64,000 bases of DNA from Cercophora sp. LCS_1. Its lineage: Eukaryota > Ascomycota > Sordariomycetes > Sordariales > Lasiosphaeriaceae. The position numbers and the translations under genes are program-made. Below, piece after piece: positions 32,090-44,452 of the stretch. The notes under the pieces were generated by a model, which saw only the letters and a program-made list of their open reading frames with translations, ran no database searches and was not told where the DNA came from. Location: assembly GCA_036250225.1 (NCBI GenBank), contig JAPZLL010000009.1:806001-870000 (forward strand), given 5' to 3'. The stretch's first letter is position 1. Each line of letters begins with the position of its first letter.

Positions 32090-34008
32090 ATGGGGATTAA
32101 CGGCGATTTGTCGAGCGGAGGAGTCGTCATGTCTGCGATGAAGAGGCCTATTGAGTCTCGGAGTCCGACAGTCTCTACACCGGCGAGGGTGTCTACACCG
32201 CCACCAGCAGATCGACCTCGTCTCGAAGCTCGGAATGGCGACAGTGGGAGGAACGGGCGGCTAAGCTCAAGACCGGAGCTGAGCCGTCATAGCGCTCTTG
32301 ATGCGGATGCGGTCGACAGCGCCCTGAGGAGGGAACTGGCGCGATCGCATCGGGAAAGCACGCCGGGCGCAAGTCCGCATAGAAAGCGGCAGCGGATAAA
32401 CGGTGATCGGTCAGTAATCTTGTTTAATCTGCTTCGGTTTTGGGGTTTGTACTTACCTTTTGTAGCTTCATTCCCACCCGCTCAGGGCAGGATCTGCAGG
32501 CAAGCTTCAGTCTTTTGCACGAGGATGGATCTCCTGCAACTCCATCCAGGCAGAAAAAGAGGACGCCTCATGGAGAGCTCCATTTTCAGAAGAGTAAGTC
32601 CAAGCTTTTCTATCTTATCGCGGGGTACTGACTTTCTGCAGCGGAGGAAGCTAATCGCACCTTCTCAACCTTGTTGCGGGCTGAATTATTCGAGAACTCA
32701 ATACCGCAGGCTACCCCCACCAGCCTGAGCCCGGACCATGGGCGAACAGGTTCTCACAGCGGCATTCCAGATGGGACGAGGGCTCATACACCCCCGAATA
32801 ATGGGCCAACACCAACCCTCCCGTCCACGCTGACACCTTCAACGCCACATAAGAACCTCTTTTCTTATGTCTCTCCCAGACATCACAGCAGTATTCCTGG
32901 GCATCCGACGCCTTCAAGGACACCTCAGAGCCGGCATGGCCCTAACTTGGATACCCGGTCTGAGGTGTACAGTCTGTCACCGGTCAGACTTGGGAGTCAA
33001 CAAATGCTGCTAAGCCCGAGGCGACAACCGCGTGCGGTTAGTAAGGTACCGTACAAGGTTTTGGACGCCCCCGAGCTAGCGGACGACTTCTATCTGAATC
33101 TGGTGGATTGGGGCAGTGCAAACGTCTTGGGAGTCGGACTCGGTTCAAGCGTTTATATGTGGAACGCGCAAACGAGTCGAGTCAACAAGCTGTGCACCCT
33201 CGAGGACGACACTGTTACAAGTGTATCCTGGATTCAGAAAGGAACACACATCGCCATCGGGACCGGGAAAGGATTGGTGCAGATCTGGGATGCGGAAAAG
33301 ACGAGGAGGCTGAGGACGATGACCGGTCACACCGCCCGTGTTGGGTCGCTCGCGTGGAACACGCATATCCTCACATCAGGGTCAAGAGATCGACTCATCT
33401 ACCACCGAGACGTGCGCGCGCCGGATCAGTGGCTGAAGAAACTCGTCGGGCACAAGCAAGAAGTTTGCGGTCTCAAATGGAACTGCGAAGATGGCCAATT
33501 GGCAAGTGGTGGTAACGACAACAAGTTGATGGTGTGGGACAAGTTGTCAGACACACCACTCTGGAAGTTTTCTGACCACACAGCTGCCGTCAAGGCAATA
33601 GCATGGTCCCCCCACCAACGAGGCCTACTCGCCTCGGGAGGAGGCACAGCCGATCGCCGCATAATATTTCACGACACACTTCGTGGAGCCGTCATCAACG
33701 AAATCGACACCGGGAGCCAAGTGTGCAACCTCGCCTGGTCTAAGAATTCAAACGAGATCGTATCGACGCACGGCTACTCCCAGAACCAGATTGTCGTTTG
33801 GAAATATCCGTCCATGACCCAAGTCGCTAGCCTCACGGGCCACACTTATAGGGTGCTGTACCTGGCCATGAGCCCGGACGGCAGGGTCGTAGTGACTGGA
33901 GCGGGCGACGAGACCTTGAGGTTTTGGAACGTGTTTGGAAAGAGGCCAGGAGCCAGAGACGATAGTGACGGAGGAGGACGACTACAGGATTGGGGTGTCA
34001 TTCGATGA
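32090..34008 (+). CDS. CDH1: APC/C activator Cdh1/Fzr1 (fizzy-related WD40 protein)
   Basis: Three exons, 32090-32409, 32466-32593 and 32642-34008, give 604 aa; in-frame ATGs at 32129 and 32138 are alternative starts. The C-box DRFIPTR (residues 106-111 and preceding Asp) is formed exactly across the first exon junction. The KNLFSYVSP motif, typical of fizzy-related proteins rather than Cdc20, follows in the linker. The WD40 propeller runs from KVLDAPELADDFYLN to the end, with blades such as GKGLVQIWD, GGNDNKLMVWD and GAGDETLRFWN. The protein ends in the Ile-Arg tail that docks on the APC/C. Cdh1 directs ubiquitination of cyclins and other substrates in late mitosis and G1. The N-terminal region has several Ser/Thr-Pro sites, as expected for CDK control, which is known for the family. 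Both introns have matched phases. Confidence 0.95.
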
Positions 34009-35284
34009 TGAAGAACCGGTTCGTTTTTTTGGTTTCCGCGCGACCCAACAGAACACCCGAATCTCCACTTTTGCGAGGATTGAACTATCGCAACTCAGTT
34101 GTTCTGTTTGAACACACAATAAAATCTCCGCTACGAGCGAGGACGGAGGACGGAGGATGGACGGAGGGATTGAATGGGAATGAACGGGAATGGCATGGCC
34201 TTTACCCGTTTTTTGTTCATGAATTGGAATACCCGGTATATATATATGCCTGCCAACACCGTTTTTGGCGGTCATATATATCGGGTCCAGTTTGCTTGGA
34301 TGATCAATTGTCTTGAGAGCTGAATTTTTTTTTATTTGAACATTTTCAAATGCTCAGGTTCAAAAAAAGCACTTTCAGCACTTTTGCACAGCGTTGTTGG
34401 GTTTGTCATGGGTCATTTGGGCAAGTCAAGAGAAGCTGTAGCGCAGCTTCTTGCATGTATCGAGTGTTGTTGATGATGAAATGGGCATGGGGCTGTATTT
34501 GTCTGTTTGTGTTTTTGTCTTGTGTGTGTGTTTTACGCCATTGTTGGGTCACGGATATTAGCATTGCGTTTTCTGTCATGAGCATGGTCATGGTCATGGT
34601 CCAAGGGAGGCATGTCTGGGGTTTATGGCGTGAAGAGAGAGGAGGGGAAGACACAACAGCACCCAACCAAGCGGACTGGAGAAACTCGGTGGGCGGTTAG
34701 TTTCGCACAAATGGGTGGTGGGTTTTGTCTGCTTTGTCTCTCGGTGTTTTGACGGATCTGGGTGGCTGGGTAATGATGATGGGGAATCAAATGGTTGAAA
34801 TGTCCATAGTGCAAATGGAGTGGCGAGATGCCATGTTCATTTGACACTGAATCTTCTCTCTAGTACTAGGTACTGTTCATTTGAGTGAATACATTTGTAG
34901 GACATACGTATCACGACATTGATGATACTCTGCAGTCGCAGTGTGATTGTGATACCAATAACATGTAAACTCATTCCTCCGCCGATAATCTAGATTGAAA
35001 GAAGGGTATACGGCATAACCAGCATATCAAAGCGCGCACGCACCGCCGACTTGATGACGGATTCCTCCTCCCATAAAAAAAATCATGTCTGAAAAGCGGA
35101 AGCCCCACGTCCATAGACTTGAGAGAGTCATTATCCAAACCACCCAGCCTGTGACACCAGGGAAGAAACAACGAGTGAATAGGCACTCCAGTGATTTGCA
35201 TTTCCACTGGGCATAAACGAGTTGCAAAAAAAGCCATCCCAACGCCGAAACCCCACCTCAATCGAAAAAGAGAGCTTAAACCCG
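34009..35284. other. Convergent spacer between CDH1 and GPC1
   Basis: About 1.3 kb between two stop codons. It contains an ATATATATA tract near 34239 and a short run of GGTCAT-like hexamers near 34575-34602. No credible gene is seen. Confidence 0.45.
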
Positions 35285-36907
35285 CTAGGTATTCCTCTTC
35301 CTCTCCCTCGCGATATCCTTGGCACCCCCGTCCACATCGGCGCCGCTTGCCACCACCGAGGCTGGTCGCTCATCGTTCAACAATGGGATGTTCTCAACAC
35401 TACTGACGATGCTCATCCCATCGTCCAGCACCTCGGTGGCCATTTGCTTCCCCTCTCCTCCGTCTGATGGCGCAAGCAGTGGGCTGTGCAGTCCGCCTTC
35501 GGGACTATTCTGCCACTTGGCCACCTCCGCCTTCATCGCTTCGAGTTCCTTCTGGAATCGCTTGCCGAATACGTCAATGTAGTAGGTGCTTCCGTTGTAG
35601 ACAGACCATGTGAAGACGATCATGAGGAACGCGGCCGAAGCCCAGCGGTAGTAAAACCAGAGGGGACAGGGCAGCATGGTAAGGACGGCATAACTGTACT
35701 GGATCAACATGAAGGCGGGTTCTTGGAGGGCGTTGGGAAGGGAGAGCACGATGCGACCGATCCAGACTTTGCTGTAGGATTTGCGCAGCCAGGTGAACGA
35801 GGTCGGGCGGCCGGCGGCAATCTTCTCGCGGCGCCGGACGGTAATGAAGAAGTAGTAGCTGAGCTGCCAGAAGGCGTAGGGAATCGTGGACCAGGCGAGC
35901 ATGGAGAGGATGTTGGCGTACGCTGTCGAGGAACCAGCTGGCGAGGTTTTGACGGTCCAGATGGCAGGGAAAAGTCTTTTTTGCTCCTCTGGATCGAGGA
36001 GATGCACTATGCAGTGCAACGTCGCGCAGGGCATGATGTGGATGAAGAGTGATGTGACCTTGTCGAAGCTGTGGAAGACGAGCGAGTTGCGCCACATGAT
36101 GATGGCCACGGCGTTGTTTCCAAAGGCGAGACAGAAGACGGCGGTGAAGAAGCGCTTGGAGCTGGGGAAGACCCAGATGCTGAGCATGAGGAGGAAGTTG
36201 ACAAAGTAGCAGAGGTCGGCGAGGAAGTAGTGGTACCCGCGCTTGTGGTACGTGTAGAACCGGATCGGCATAAAGTAGAGCACCTGGGCCGAATACCACC
36301 AGTGGAACTTCTCGGGAAACGCTCCGATGAGGTAACCGCTGATGAAGATGTTGAGAACGCCGAAGATGAACGAGATCTTTTCGCGGAGCGTGATCACCTT
36401 GGTGTCGTTCCAGCGCTTCCCCAGCTTGTCCATGTTCGTTCGCATTCGCTTCCGGTACCTGTCGAGCTGTTCTTCGGCCGTTGGCACACGCCGCCGCCAC
36501 TCGTCCACCATGCGTTCTCGCGCCATCTGGCTCCTCTGCTTCAGTGCTTCGCGCGACTTGCGCACCTTTTCAGTCTGGGCGGAGAATCCTTTTTGGAGCT
36601 TTTCAAGCTGTTGGGGGAGGGCGAAATTGTCGAGCAGATCGAGAACTGTCAGTCGATCTAGCGGTGGAAAGTCCCAGTCCTCATGGTAGGAGCTGCTCCC
36701 AGAAAACGAAGGGTTTCTTGACAGGCGCGGGCTCTTTGGAGTCGTCGGACCCAAGGTAGGAGTGTCGACAGCATGTTCGGGAACAGTTGAGCTCAACGGG
36801 GGCGTTCCGCTGAGATCCGGTGTCAGGACGGCCTCGCTGTCTGTCGATGCAGCTTCGGATTTGTGGCTCGGTGACTGCAACTGCTCGATGGTCTCCCGTT
36901 CCTCCAT
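35285..36907 (-). CDS. GPC1: Glycerophosphocholine acyltransferase 1 (DUF2838)
   Basis: 540 aa from the ATG at 36907; the frame continues upstream without another ATG. The N-terminal 90 residues are Ser/Pro-rich, followed by a conserved helical stretch (PPLDRLTVLDLLDNFALP) and a basic coiled segment. The membrane domain has about eight hydrophobic helices, beginning with ISFIFGVLNIFISGYLIGAF. Motifs typical of this family include FHWWYSAQVLYFMP, RFYTYHKRGYHYFLADLCYFVN and the polar segment HIMPCATLHCIVH. Yeast Gpc1 acylates glycerophosphocholine with acyl-CoA, feeding remodelling of phosphatidylcholine. The C-terminus is acidic, Ser-rich and cytosolic. The family call rests on these motifs and on topology; substrate is inferred from the family. 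Confidence 0.9.
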   Translation of the reverse strand: MEERETIEQLQSPSHKSEAASTDSEAVLTPDLSGTPPLSSTVPEHAVDTPTLGPTTPKSPRLSRNPSFSGSSSYHEDWDFPPLDRLTVLDLLDNFALPQQLEKLQKGFSAQTEKVRKSREALKQRSQMARERMVDEWRRRVPTAEEQLDRYRKRMRTNMDKLGKRWNDTKVITLREKISFIFGVLNIFISGYLIGAFPEKFHWWYSAQVLYFMPIRFYTYHKRGYHYFLADLCYFVNFLLMLSIWVFPSSKRFFTAVFCLAFGNNAVAIIMWRNSLVFHSFDKVTSLFIHIMPCATLHCIVHLLDPEEQKRLFPAIWTVKTSPAGSSTAYANILSMLAWSTIPYAFWQLSYYFFITVRRREKIAAGRPTSFTWLRKSYSKVWIGRIVLSLPNALQEPAFMLIQYSYAVLTMLPCPLWFYYRWASAAFLMIVFTWSVYNGSTYYIDVFGKRFQKELEAMKAEVAKWQNSPEGGLHSPLLAPSDGGEGKQMATEVLDDGMSIVSSVENIPLLNDERPASVVASGADVDGGAKDIARERKRNT

Positions 36908-38065
36908 CTTGGCGGTCTTTACGGTCTCGGATATTGCTGGGAACGAGTAAGATGATGACTTCGAAATCTGCAAGGTCTAGACGTCAGTTGCGACGTCACG
37001 GATGGCTGCGCGTTCTAGCTAAGAAAGACGCGAAGCGAGATCCACCATGATGTCGTCACTTACACCAAAGATCAAACGAAAGTAGCAATTTGATCAGCAA
37101 AGATCAACACTGCGTTGTGCCTGTCTCCAAAATTCTGGTTCGGATTGAGTTCGACGTGCAACACCGGACAGAAAGCACAGAGAAGCTCCCAGTAATTCGG
37201 GTCAAACTTGGAGGAGCGGTGCAGCTAAAGTCGAGTCTTGCAAATTTCGGTTACACTGGGACCAGAGAAAGACAAACAACGTTTATCCGTTGCAAGTCGC
37301 AACAGAGAAAAAGTATGACTGAGATATATATAGGATGGACAGCTGATAGAGTGCGGGGATGGTGGCTTGGTTCAGGCACCCCGAAGTGGCGGTCTTTGTG
37401 TGTGAGAGGGCAGGACTTGTGATTCAAAAGCCAGGCAATCGCTGGCTCGTGACAGCAAGAGGTGTTGACGTCCTTCTGCATGTTTTAGCTGGAGCCCCAC
37501 TTTTGCGACGCTGGAGACCTCGTCACTGGTCGCAGTCGAATCGTGTCCGAGTCTTCGACATTGATTCGCTGAAGAGTGACACACAATGGTTCTGGAGCGA
37601 CTAGACAGATTTACAAATGCACATTGTTTTTGAAGAGCGGAATGTCTGCAATGGACGAGGGAAGCAGATAGCGACGATGTGAACTTGAGTAATGCTCATG
37701 GATATGGCCCTGGTGATGCAGAGTCTTGATTGCGGGTAATCTGAACCCTAACCCCGAGACCTGGCGCCCTGCGGGCGGCTGGCCCATGCGTTGCGCCGTT
37801 CCCCCACCACAACCCGGCGTGGAGCGCGTTGGTAAATTTATGGCTGATCGCGAAACCGCAAACCGCTACGCAGCCCACTTTGCAACGGCGAGGGTTGTTC
37901 GGCGGTCTCAACACATCAACTTCACGCGCGTTTTGGGCTTCCACAGTCGCGCAGGCGCTCGCTTCTCAACCTTTATCGCGTAAATCGACCGTTCATTCAT
38001 TGTACTCGACGCGACACTCGGACGAAATACCCCTCCGCGTCCCAGGGGCGTGAACAGTCGCGACA
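36908..38065. promoter_or_regulatory. Divergent intergenic region between GPC1 and SMC1
   Basis: About 1.2 kb between divergent start codons. Both promoters and leaders should lie here. No named site, repeat or RNA gene is recognised. Confidence 0.4.
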
Positions 38066-41000
38066 ATGGGCAAGCTCATCCGACTCGAACTTTTCAACTT
38101 CAAGTCCTACAAAGGACACCACACCCTTTTGTTTGGCGACTCGTACTTTACGTCGATCGTTGGCCCCAATGGCTCGGGAAAGTCAAACTCGTGAGTTTAA
38201 TCTGCTGGCGCGTTTCGCAGAGGCTGATGGCGCAACTCTCTCTGATCAGGATGGATGCGATATCCTTCGTCCTGGGTATCAAGTCATCACAACTTCGGTC
38301 GTCGCAACTACGAGATCTGGTCTACCGTGGCCGTGTCATGAAAACGTCTAAGATACAGGATGACGGAACTGCTGCTCCCGCAACTAATGGTCACACCAAC
38401 GGGGTGGAGGAAGGCGACGAGGACGAATCATCCCATCGCGCAGCTCGTGGAGATCCAAAGACTGCTTGGGTCATGGCTGTGTACGAGGACGACGCTGGCG
38501 ATGAGCAAAAGTGGAAGCGCAGCATCACCAGCAGTGGCTCGAGCGAATACCGCATCAACGATCGTGTTGTGACTGCGCAACAATACAACGAGGCCCTTGA
38601 AGCAGAGAACATCCTGATCAAGGCGCGTAACTTTCTAGTATTCCAGGGAGATGTCGAGGCAATCGCTTCCCAGTCGCCTCATGATCTTACGCGGCTCATC
38701 GAGCAGATCTCGGGAAGTTTGGAATACAAGGCCGAGTTTGAGAGGCTCCAGGCTGCAGAGGCAAAGGCCATGGAGGAACAGCAATACAATTTTAACCGGA
38801 GGAGGGGCATCAACTCCGAAATGAGGCAGTATCTGGAGCAGAAAAAGGAGGCCGAGAACTACCAAAAAAAGGTCCAGGAGAGGGACGATGCCATCATTGC
38901 CCATATTCTCTGGAAGCTCTACCATTTCCAGCGCGTCATGGACGAATCAAGCGCCCAGATCCAGGAACACCAGGAAAATCTCAAAGAGTTTCGACGCAAT
39001 GTCGAGGTCTTCGAGAAGAAGCTCGAGGCTGCCCGGAAAGAACAGTCGAGTATTGGGCGGGAGGTCGGCAAGATTGAGCGCGGGATCAAATCAAAGGAAA
39101 GGAGTATCGAGGACCGCGAAAACAGCTTGGTTCCCATCGATGAAAAGATTTCCCAGAACAAGCAGGACATGGCTGAACTGCGGAAGAAGATTGGCGACGT
39201 GAAGAAACTCCGCGAAACCCAAGTTGCCAAGGTCGAGAAGTTGAAGAAGGAACTGGAGACGGTCGAGAAAAATCGGCAGAAAGAGAAAAAGGAGTTGGCC
39301 GAGAAATTGAGGAAGCAGGGCAAGGAGCTCACCGATGCCGACCGCAAGGAACTCACTGCTCTCGAAGCCGAAGCAATGAGGAAGACAACCGCCAACCAGT
39401 CTGAACTCACCAGGCTGTCACGAGACCTGAAGAACGATGAGGTGACTGTCAGCAACCTGAAGGGCTCTGTTGAGAACTTGGAGTCCACCATCGACAAACT
39501 GCAGACAGAGATCGAGGCTATCAAGAGCCACCGAGAAAGCTGCCAGGACGTGGTTCAGAAGTTGAGCAGCGAGATCGATGCCAAGAAGAAGGAATTCAGC
39601 AAAATGCAGTCGGACAGGACTAGGTTTAACAACAAGTACAACGAGCTCACTGACAAGTTCGTGAAGGCCAGGGCGGAATTGGAGGAGCAGGAGAGCAAGC
39701 GCCAACGGGACGAGAGGGAACAGAAGACGCAAGCCATGATCCGCAGCTTGAAGGGTATCTATCCAGGCGTGCGTGGGCGCGTTGGCGACCTGTGTAGGCC
39801 CAAACAAAACAAGTGGGACGAAGCTGTTATCACTGCTTTGGGCATGAACTTCGACTCCGTTATCGTTGATACGGAAAAGATCGGGATGGATTGCATCCAA
39901 TACCTTAAGGCTCAGAAGTTTCCGCCCATAACCTTCATCCCACTCGACAACATCAAAGTCAACGCGTCCAACTCGGCGGTGAAAGGAATAGCGGGGGCAC
40001 GCCCGACCATCGATGCGATCGACTTCGATCAGTCACTCGAGCGTGCCATTGCTTATGCCTGTGAAGGGTCCGTCATTTGTGACACCAAGGAGATATGCAA
40101 GGACATCGCTTACAAGCGGAAAATCCCGGTCAAGACGGTCAGTCTCGAGGGCATGGTCATCCACAAAGCTGGCACCCTGACAGGCGGTCGTATGCCCACT
40201 GATAAGGGCGGCAGGCGTCGATTCGAGGCCAACGACAATGAAATCGAACGCCTCCAAAATATGGTCACCAAGTATAGAGAGGAACTTGAGAAGCTCCCGA
40301 AACTTGGGAGGCAAGGGGATGCTGCCGAAGAGAGCTTGAAGAATGAGATCGTGTCGGATGAGCGAAGACTCGAACAGCGAAAAAGCGAGCTTGTATCCTT
40401 TGACAGGAACCTCAAGGACAAGCAGAAGGAACTCGACAAAGCCAAGAGAGAGCTCAAGGAGTATCTGCCCATGTACGAAAAGAAGAACAAGGAGCTTAAA
40501 AGCACAAGAGCAAAGGTCGACGAGTTCCGGACAGCCATCAACGAGGTGCAAAACAAGATATTTGCCGGGTTCTGCAAACGACTTGGCTACGAAAACATCC
40601 AGGCGTACTATGAACAGCAGGGAAGTCTAGAGGACGAGGCTACCAAGAAACGACAGGATTACGAGGTGCACAAGGGGAGAATCGAGAACTATCTGAACTT
40701 GGAAAAAGAGCTCGTCGATGGCTCGAACACCAGGATAAAGACCATGCAGGAGTCCATGAGCCGGCACCACCGCGATACCGATGGCTATGAGCAGGAGAAG
40801 GCGGACATCGAGAAGGGCCTAGGCGAAGACCAGGACGAGCTCGAGGCCCTGCAAGAGACGCTGGAAGAAGCTAGAGGGAAGCACGCAGAAAAGAGCAAGA
40901 AGGTGGCCGAGGCCAAACAAGACCTGGACAAGAGGAAAAAGGACATTGACGGCAGGCTCAACGAGATCAGCGAGCTCGAAGCCATAATCCAGAAGCAAAG

Positions 41001-42036
41001 CTCCAGCAAGCTCACCTTGCTTCGGAGATGCAAGCTCGAGCAGGTGCAAATCCCCCTTAACGAAGGCTCTCTCGACGACGTGCCCAACGACGATGTACTC
41101 CTCCACAAGGACCAGGATGCCATGGACATTGACGGAGACGACGAGGATGCCGATGCCGAGGTGCTCGAAGCCGCCCTGGATGACTACGGAATCGACATCG
41201 ATTTCGACAAGCTCGACGAGGACCTCAAAGATGTAAGTTTACTTTGTGCTCTAATGATCTTTCACACCTGACTAACAAACGCAGTCCGATGACAACAAAA
41301 TCGAGGAAAAGCTGCAAGAGAAGATCGCCTCTATCAACGCCGAGCTCGAAAAGCTTAACCCCAACATGCGCGCTGGGGATCGTCTGGAAGATGTCCGAGT
41401 TCGCCTCGAGACGACCGAAAAGGACTGGGAGGATTCTAAAAATGCACTCAAGACGGTCCGCGACAGCTTCAACGAAGTCAAGACGAAGCGCAAAGACCTT
41501 TTCATGAAGGCGTTCGAACACATCAAGCAGCATATCGACCACGTGTACAGAGAGCTCACGCGGACTGACAACTATCCCCTCGGCGGCCAGGCCTACCTCG
41601 ACGTCGAGGATGATACCGACACGCCGTTCCTGTCTGGCGTCAAGTACCATGCCATGCCGCCGCTCAAGCGCTTCCGAGACATGGACCTCTTGTCGGGTGG
41701 CGAGAAGACAATGGCGGCGCTTGCGCTCCTATTCGCCATCCACAGCTACCAGCCCAGTCCGTTCTTCGTGCTGGACGAGGTGGACGCCGCGCTAGACAAT
41801 GCGAATGTGGGCATGATCAAAAAGTACATCCGGGAACACGCCGGGCCAGGAATGCAGTTCATTGTCATCTCGTTGAAGCCGGGCCTGTTCCAGGACAGTG
41901 AGAGCTTGGTTGGTGTGTATCGCGACCAGGACGTCAACAGCTCGAGGACTTTGACGCTTGATGTAAGTTTTCCCCGTTTATACCGCTTCAAAGGTCGGTC
42001 ACTAACTTTGGGAAACAGTTGAGGAAGTATACTTGA
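38066..42036 (+). CDS. SMC1: Cohesin subunit Smc1
   Basis: Four exons, 38066-38190, 38250-41232, 41285-41962 and 42019-42036, give 1267 aa, the usual length. The N-terminus MGKLIRLELFNFKSYKG precedes the Walker A loop GPNGSGKS (residues 33-40). A coiled-coil arm leads to the hinge at about 545-700 (GVRGRVGDLC, then GKTL-like AGTLTGGRMP), then the return coil. A C-terminal acidic insertion (about residues 1000-1035) matches the Smc1 subtype. The ABC signature LLSGGEKTM lies at 1171-1179 and Walker B ends with D1200-E1201 (FFVLDEVDAALD). Smc1 with Smc3 and kleisin forms the cohesin ring that holds sister chromatids. The last exon encodes only five residues (LRKYT). All introns have gtaagt or gtgagt donors. 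Confidence 0.98.
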
Positions 42037-42626
42037 TGACGGTGGACACGTTTGAACTAGGTTGGTAGGATGGATGTATTCATAGTTTCTGGTCTGGACA
42101 GGCAAGGGCGGGTGTAGTCACGAGCGGAAATTACGAGCGGACTTGACGGTTGTTCACACTTGCTTCTGTTTCATCTCGGTAGGAGGCTTTTCAGTGGTGG
42201 GTTTGTAAGCTCGGCGGCTCAAGTTCTTTGCTTCTTCTTTTTTTTTTTGGTAGTTGTATGGTTGCAGACGATACCAATTATGTGCCGGGTACACCTTCCT
42301 GACCCTGACTCATCTTCCGTGAATGGCTCTCTCAAAGCTGCGTATTGCCTTGTGGCTACATTGCTGAGCTCCCATCCCATCCGCGTCCTTCCCTTCCCGG
42401 TTTTCCACCGGTGTCTCATCAATCTGGTGCTGGCTGTCGATCCCCGCAGTTCCCTGCTATCGTTCTGCCACAAACAAATCCTCGCGGCCATCTGTACACT
42501 CCGCAAAGCATGTCTCTGCCTCATACAGTGTCCCACCTCGTTTCTCGGATTTAGTGGTTATAAGCCCCCTGATCTTTCGCCAGTCATGGGCTCTGTGTCA
42601 GGAAATCACCCTGTCACACCATGCGA
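42037..42626. other. Convergent spacer between SMC1 and the TFIIE-alpha gene
   Basis: About 590 bp between converging stops, with a T-rich tract near 42236-42250. No gene is seen. Confidence 0.45.
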
Positions 42627-43619
42627 CTAAACGACATCTTCAAACTCCAAATCATCCTCTTCGTCATCTTCAGCCTTGATCCCGAGGTCCACCTCCGGCA
42701 CATCAACGTCCACCCCCGGGTCGGCCTCCAACTTGACCCTCTTCGCCGGCCCTCCCTCCTCCACATCATTTGACGAATTCCCAAAGCCCTTTGTCGGCAC
42801 TGAGCTCTCCGTCATCCACACGGGCAAGGCGTTCTCCCTGAGCAAGCGCTCCTTCCTCTTCTTATTCTCGATATTCTCCAACTCATCATTTCCATCCGAG
42901 ATCGTAACCGACATAGTCTTTGGCCCCGTATTGGCCAAGCCCTTGACGGCACTAGGCTTGTTAAGCGCCGTGTCGACAGGAATACTCGCCAGCACCTCAT
43001 GCGTCGCCTCGCGCACAATCGGCCGCGCATTCGCAATCGCCTTCTCAAATGTGCACTCGGGCACAACCACCTTGTCGACCTCCTGCAGCATATCCGTCAT
43101 GAACTTGAATTGATTATTCATCCGACTCAGCTGCTGGTGGCCTGGTGCCTCCCGCTCCTTGCTCCGCTCCAGCACGTTCCCGCACCGATCGCACACAAAA
43201 CCCCTTGACGACGAGGAGTCCAACACCTCCATGAGGGTGTACTGCGCCGAGCACCGCGGACAGGAATATTCCTTGTTTTCGTCCTGTGGCTGCGCTATCC
43301 CCTGCATGTCCTTGTCGGTCTTGTACACGCGCCACTTGATGGCGTCGATGGCTTGCCGGTAGTCGATGTAGTAGTATGTCCTGTTGATGGGTCGTGTCTT
43401 GCCTGCTTGCATCTCGGGTCGCGTGTGGACTACTAGAAAGCGCGCGTCGCGCAGGGTTGCGCACAACCTGTGTAGGTCTTTGAGGTTCATTTTCATAAGG
43501 TAGGCCAGATCGTCATCGCGCAGCGCTAGGTGGGTTACTAGGGCTTCGACGACGAGGATTTCTTGGGTTGAGTAAAAGGCGCGCATGACGGAGCGCACGA
43601 GGTTTTGAGAGACGTTCAT
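42627..43619 (-). CDS. TFA1: Transcription initiation factor IIE, alpha subunit
   Basis: Single exon, 330 aa, starting at the ATG at 43619. The first 100 residues form the winged-helix domain (LVRSVMRAFYSTQEILVVEALV, then DLAYLMKMNLKDLHRLCATL). A zinc ribbon follows with C120, C123, C143 and C146 (CPRC and CDRC). The remainder is charged, with a helical segment (MLQEVDKVVVPECTFEKAI) and a strongly acidic C-terminus (EDDEEDDLEFED). TFIIE-alpha works with TFIIE-beta to recruit and stimulate TFIIH at RNA polymerase II promoters. The protein is shorter than yeast Tfa1 but typical for a filamentous fungus. It is divergent from POL4. Confidence 0.95.
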   Translation of the reverse strand: MNVSQNLVRSVMRAFYSTQEILVVEALVTHLALRDDDLAYLMKMNLKDLHRLCATLRDARFLVVHTRPEMQAGKTRPINRTYYYIDYRQAIDAIKWRVYKTDKDMQGIAQPQDENKEYSCPRCSAQYTLMEVLDSSSSRGFVCDRCGNVLERSKEREAPGHQQLSRMNNQFKFMTDMLQEVDKVVVPECTFEKAIANARPIVREATHEVLASIPVDTALNKPSAVKGLANTGPKTMSVTISDGNDELENIENKKRKERLLRENALPVWMTESSVPTKGFGNSSNDVEEGGPAKRVKLEADPGVDVDVPEVDLGIKAEDDEEDDLEFEDVV

Positions 43620-44452
43620 TTTTGTGGTTTTGATGGATGGATGGATGTGTGAGTTCGATGAAGGTGAGACGAGGTTTGCGCAAACTGCACGAGGAGGTTG
43701 GAAGGTTTCGTTGAAAGGCGCAGGCCGCAAAAAAAGGTTACCACAAATGAGGGAATGCCGGTGATGAGCGGTGATGCGTGTGGGACCCGGAAAGGTTGTT
43801 GTCGGATGAGATGAAAGTTGGGCGACCTGAAATTTGAAGATGAGCTTTCTGAGGTCGCGGCCCGTCAGAGAGCCTCAATCGCTTAATTGCTGGAAAGGGT
43901 TAGACTAGGCACTGTGTCGATAAGAACTTTGATAAAGAAGGTCAAGCTTTCGCGGGCTGTCAGCTCTTTGACGGATGCAACTGGAGGAAATGAGAACGGC
44001 GAATAAGGGTATGGTAAAAATAATAAAAATAATAATAGCCGGTTCTGCGCTATCGGCGTTTTCTCAGAGTACTCATGGGGCGCTATTGTGCCGTCTGACA
44101 ATGGTAGAGGGCCAAGTAGTAGAGGGACACCCCGCGAGATGGTGGGGGAGCTTCTTGAGTGCGTCATTGCATCAATTCGCGACGATGGGTTTCATTTGTC
44201 GCATCATCCATGTCGCATTCCTCAAATCGCTTTGTTTTTGCTACTTAATATATTTGGGTTCGCCGAGTGTGTTTTCGCCTCATCACGCATCGTGACTTAT
44301 GTGCGAGGTGCGCGCCTGTCTCATTTTGACCACCAACGCGACTTAAGTTGGTACGCCCTGCCTGATCATATCGGCTAGAAGCTCTCTGGGTACCTTCAGT
44401 ATGCCTCAAGTTTCCCGCGATATTGATCGGATTTTGGAGGGCAACATCTAAA
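43620..44452. promoter_or_regulatory. Divergent intergenic region between TFA1 and POL4, with a short upstream frame
   Basis: About 830 bp holding both promoters. A 16-codon upstream reading frame (ATG at 44401, stop 44449-44451) ends one base before the POL4 ATG at 44453. Whether it lies in the transcript depends on the unknown start site. Confidence 0.45.

Noticed and set aside
35574..36500. A 308-codon minus-strand frame inside GPC1
   Set aside because: It overlaps the conserved membrane domain of GPC1 in another frame and reads as low-complexity His/Arg/Leu text.
36907..36973. A longer N-terminus for GPC1
   Set aside because: The upstream extension opens with TTG. It could belong to an upstream exon, but no ATG or clear splice support was found, so the ATG at 36907 was chosen.
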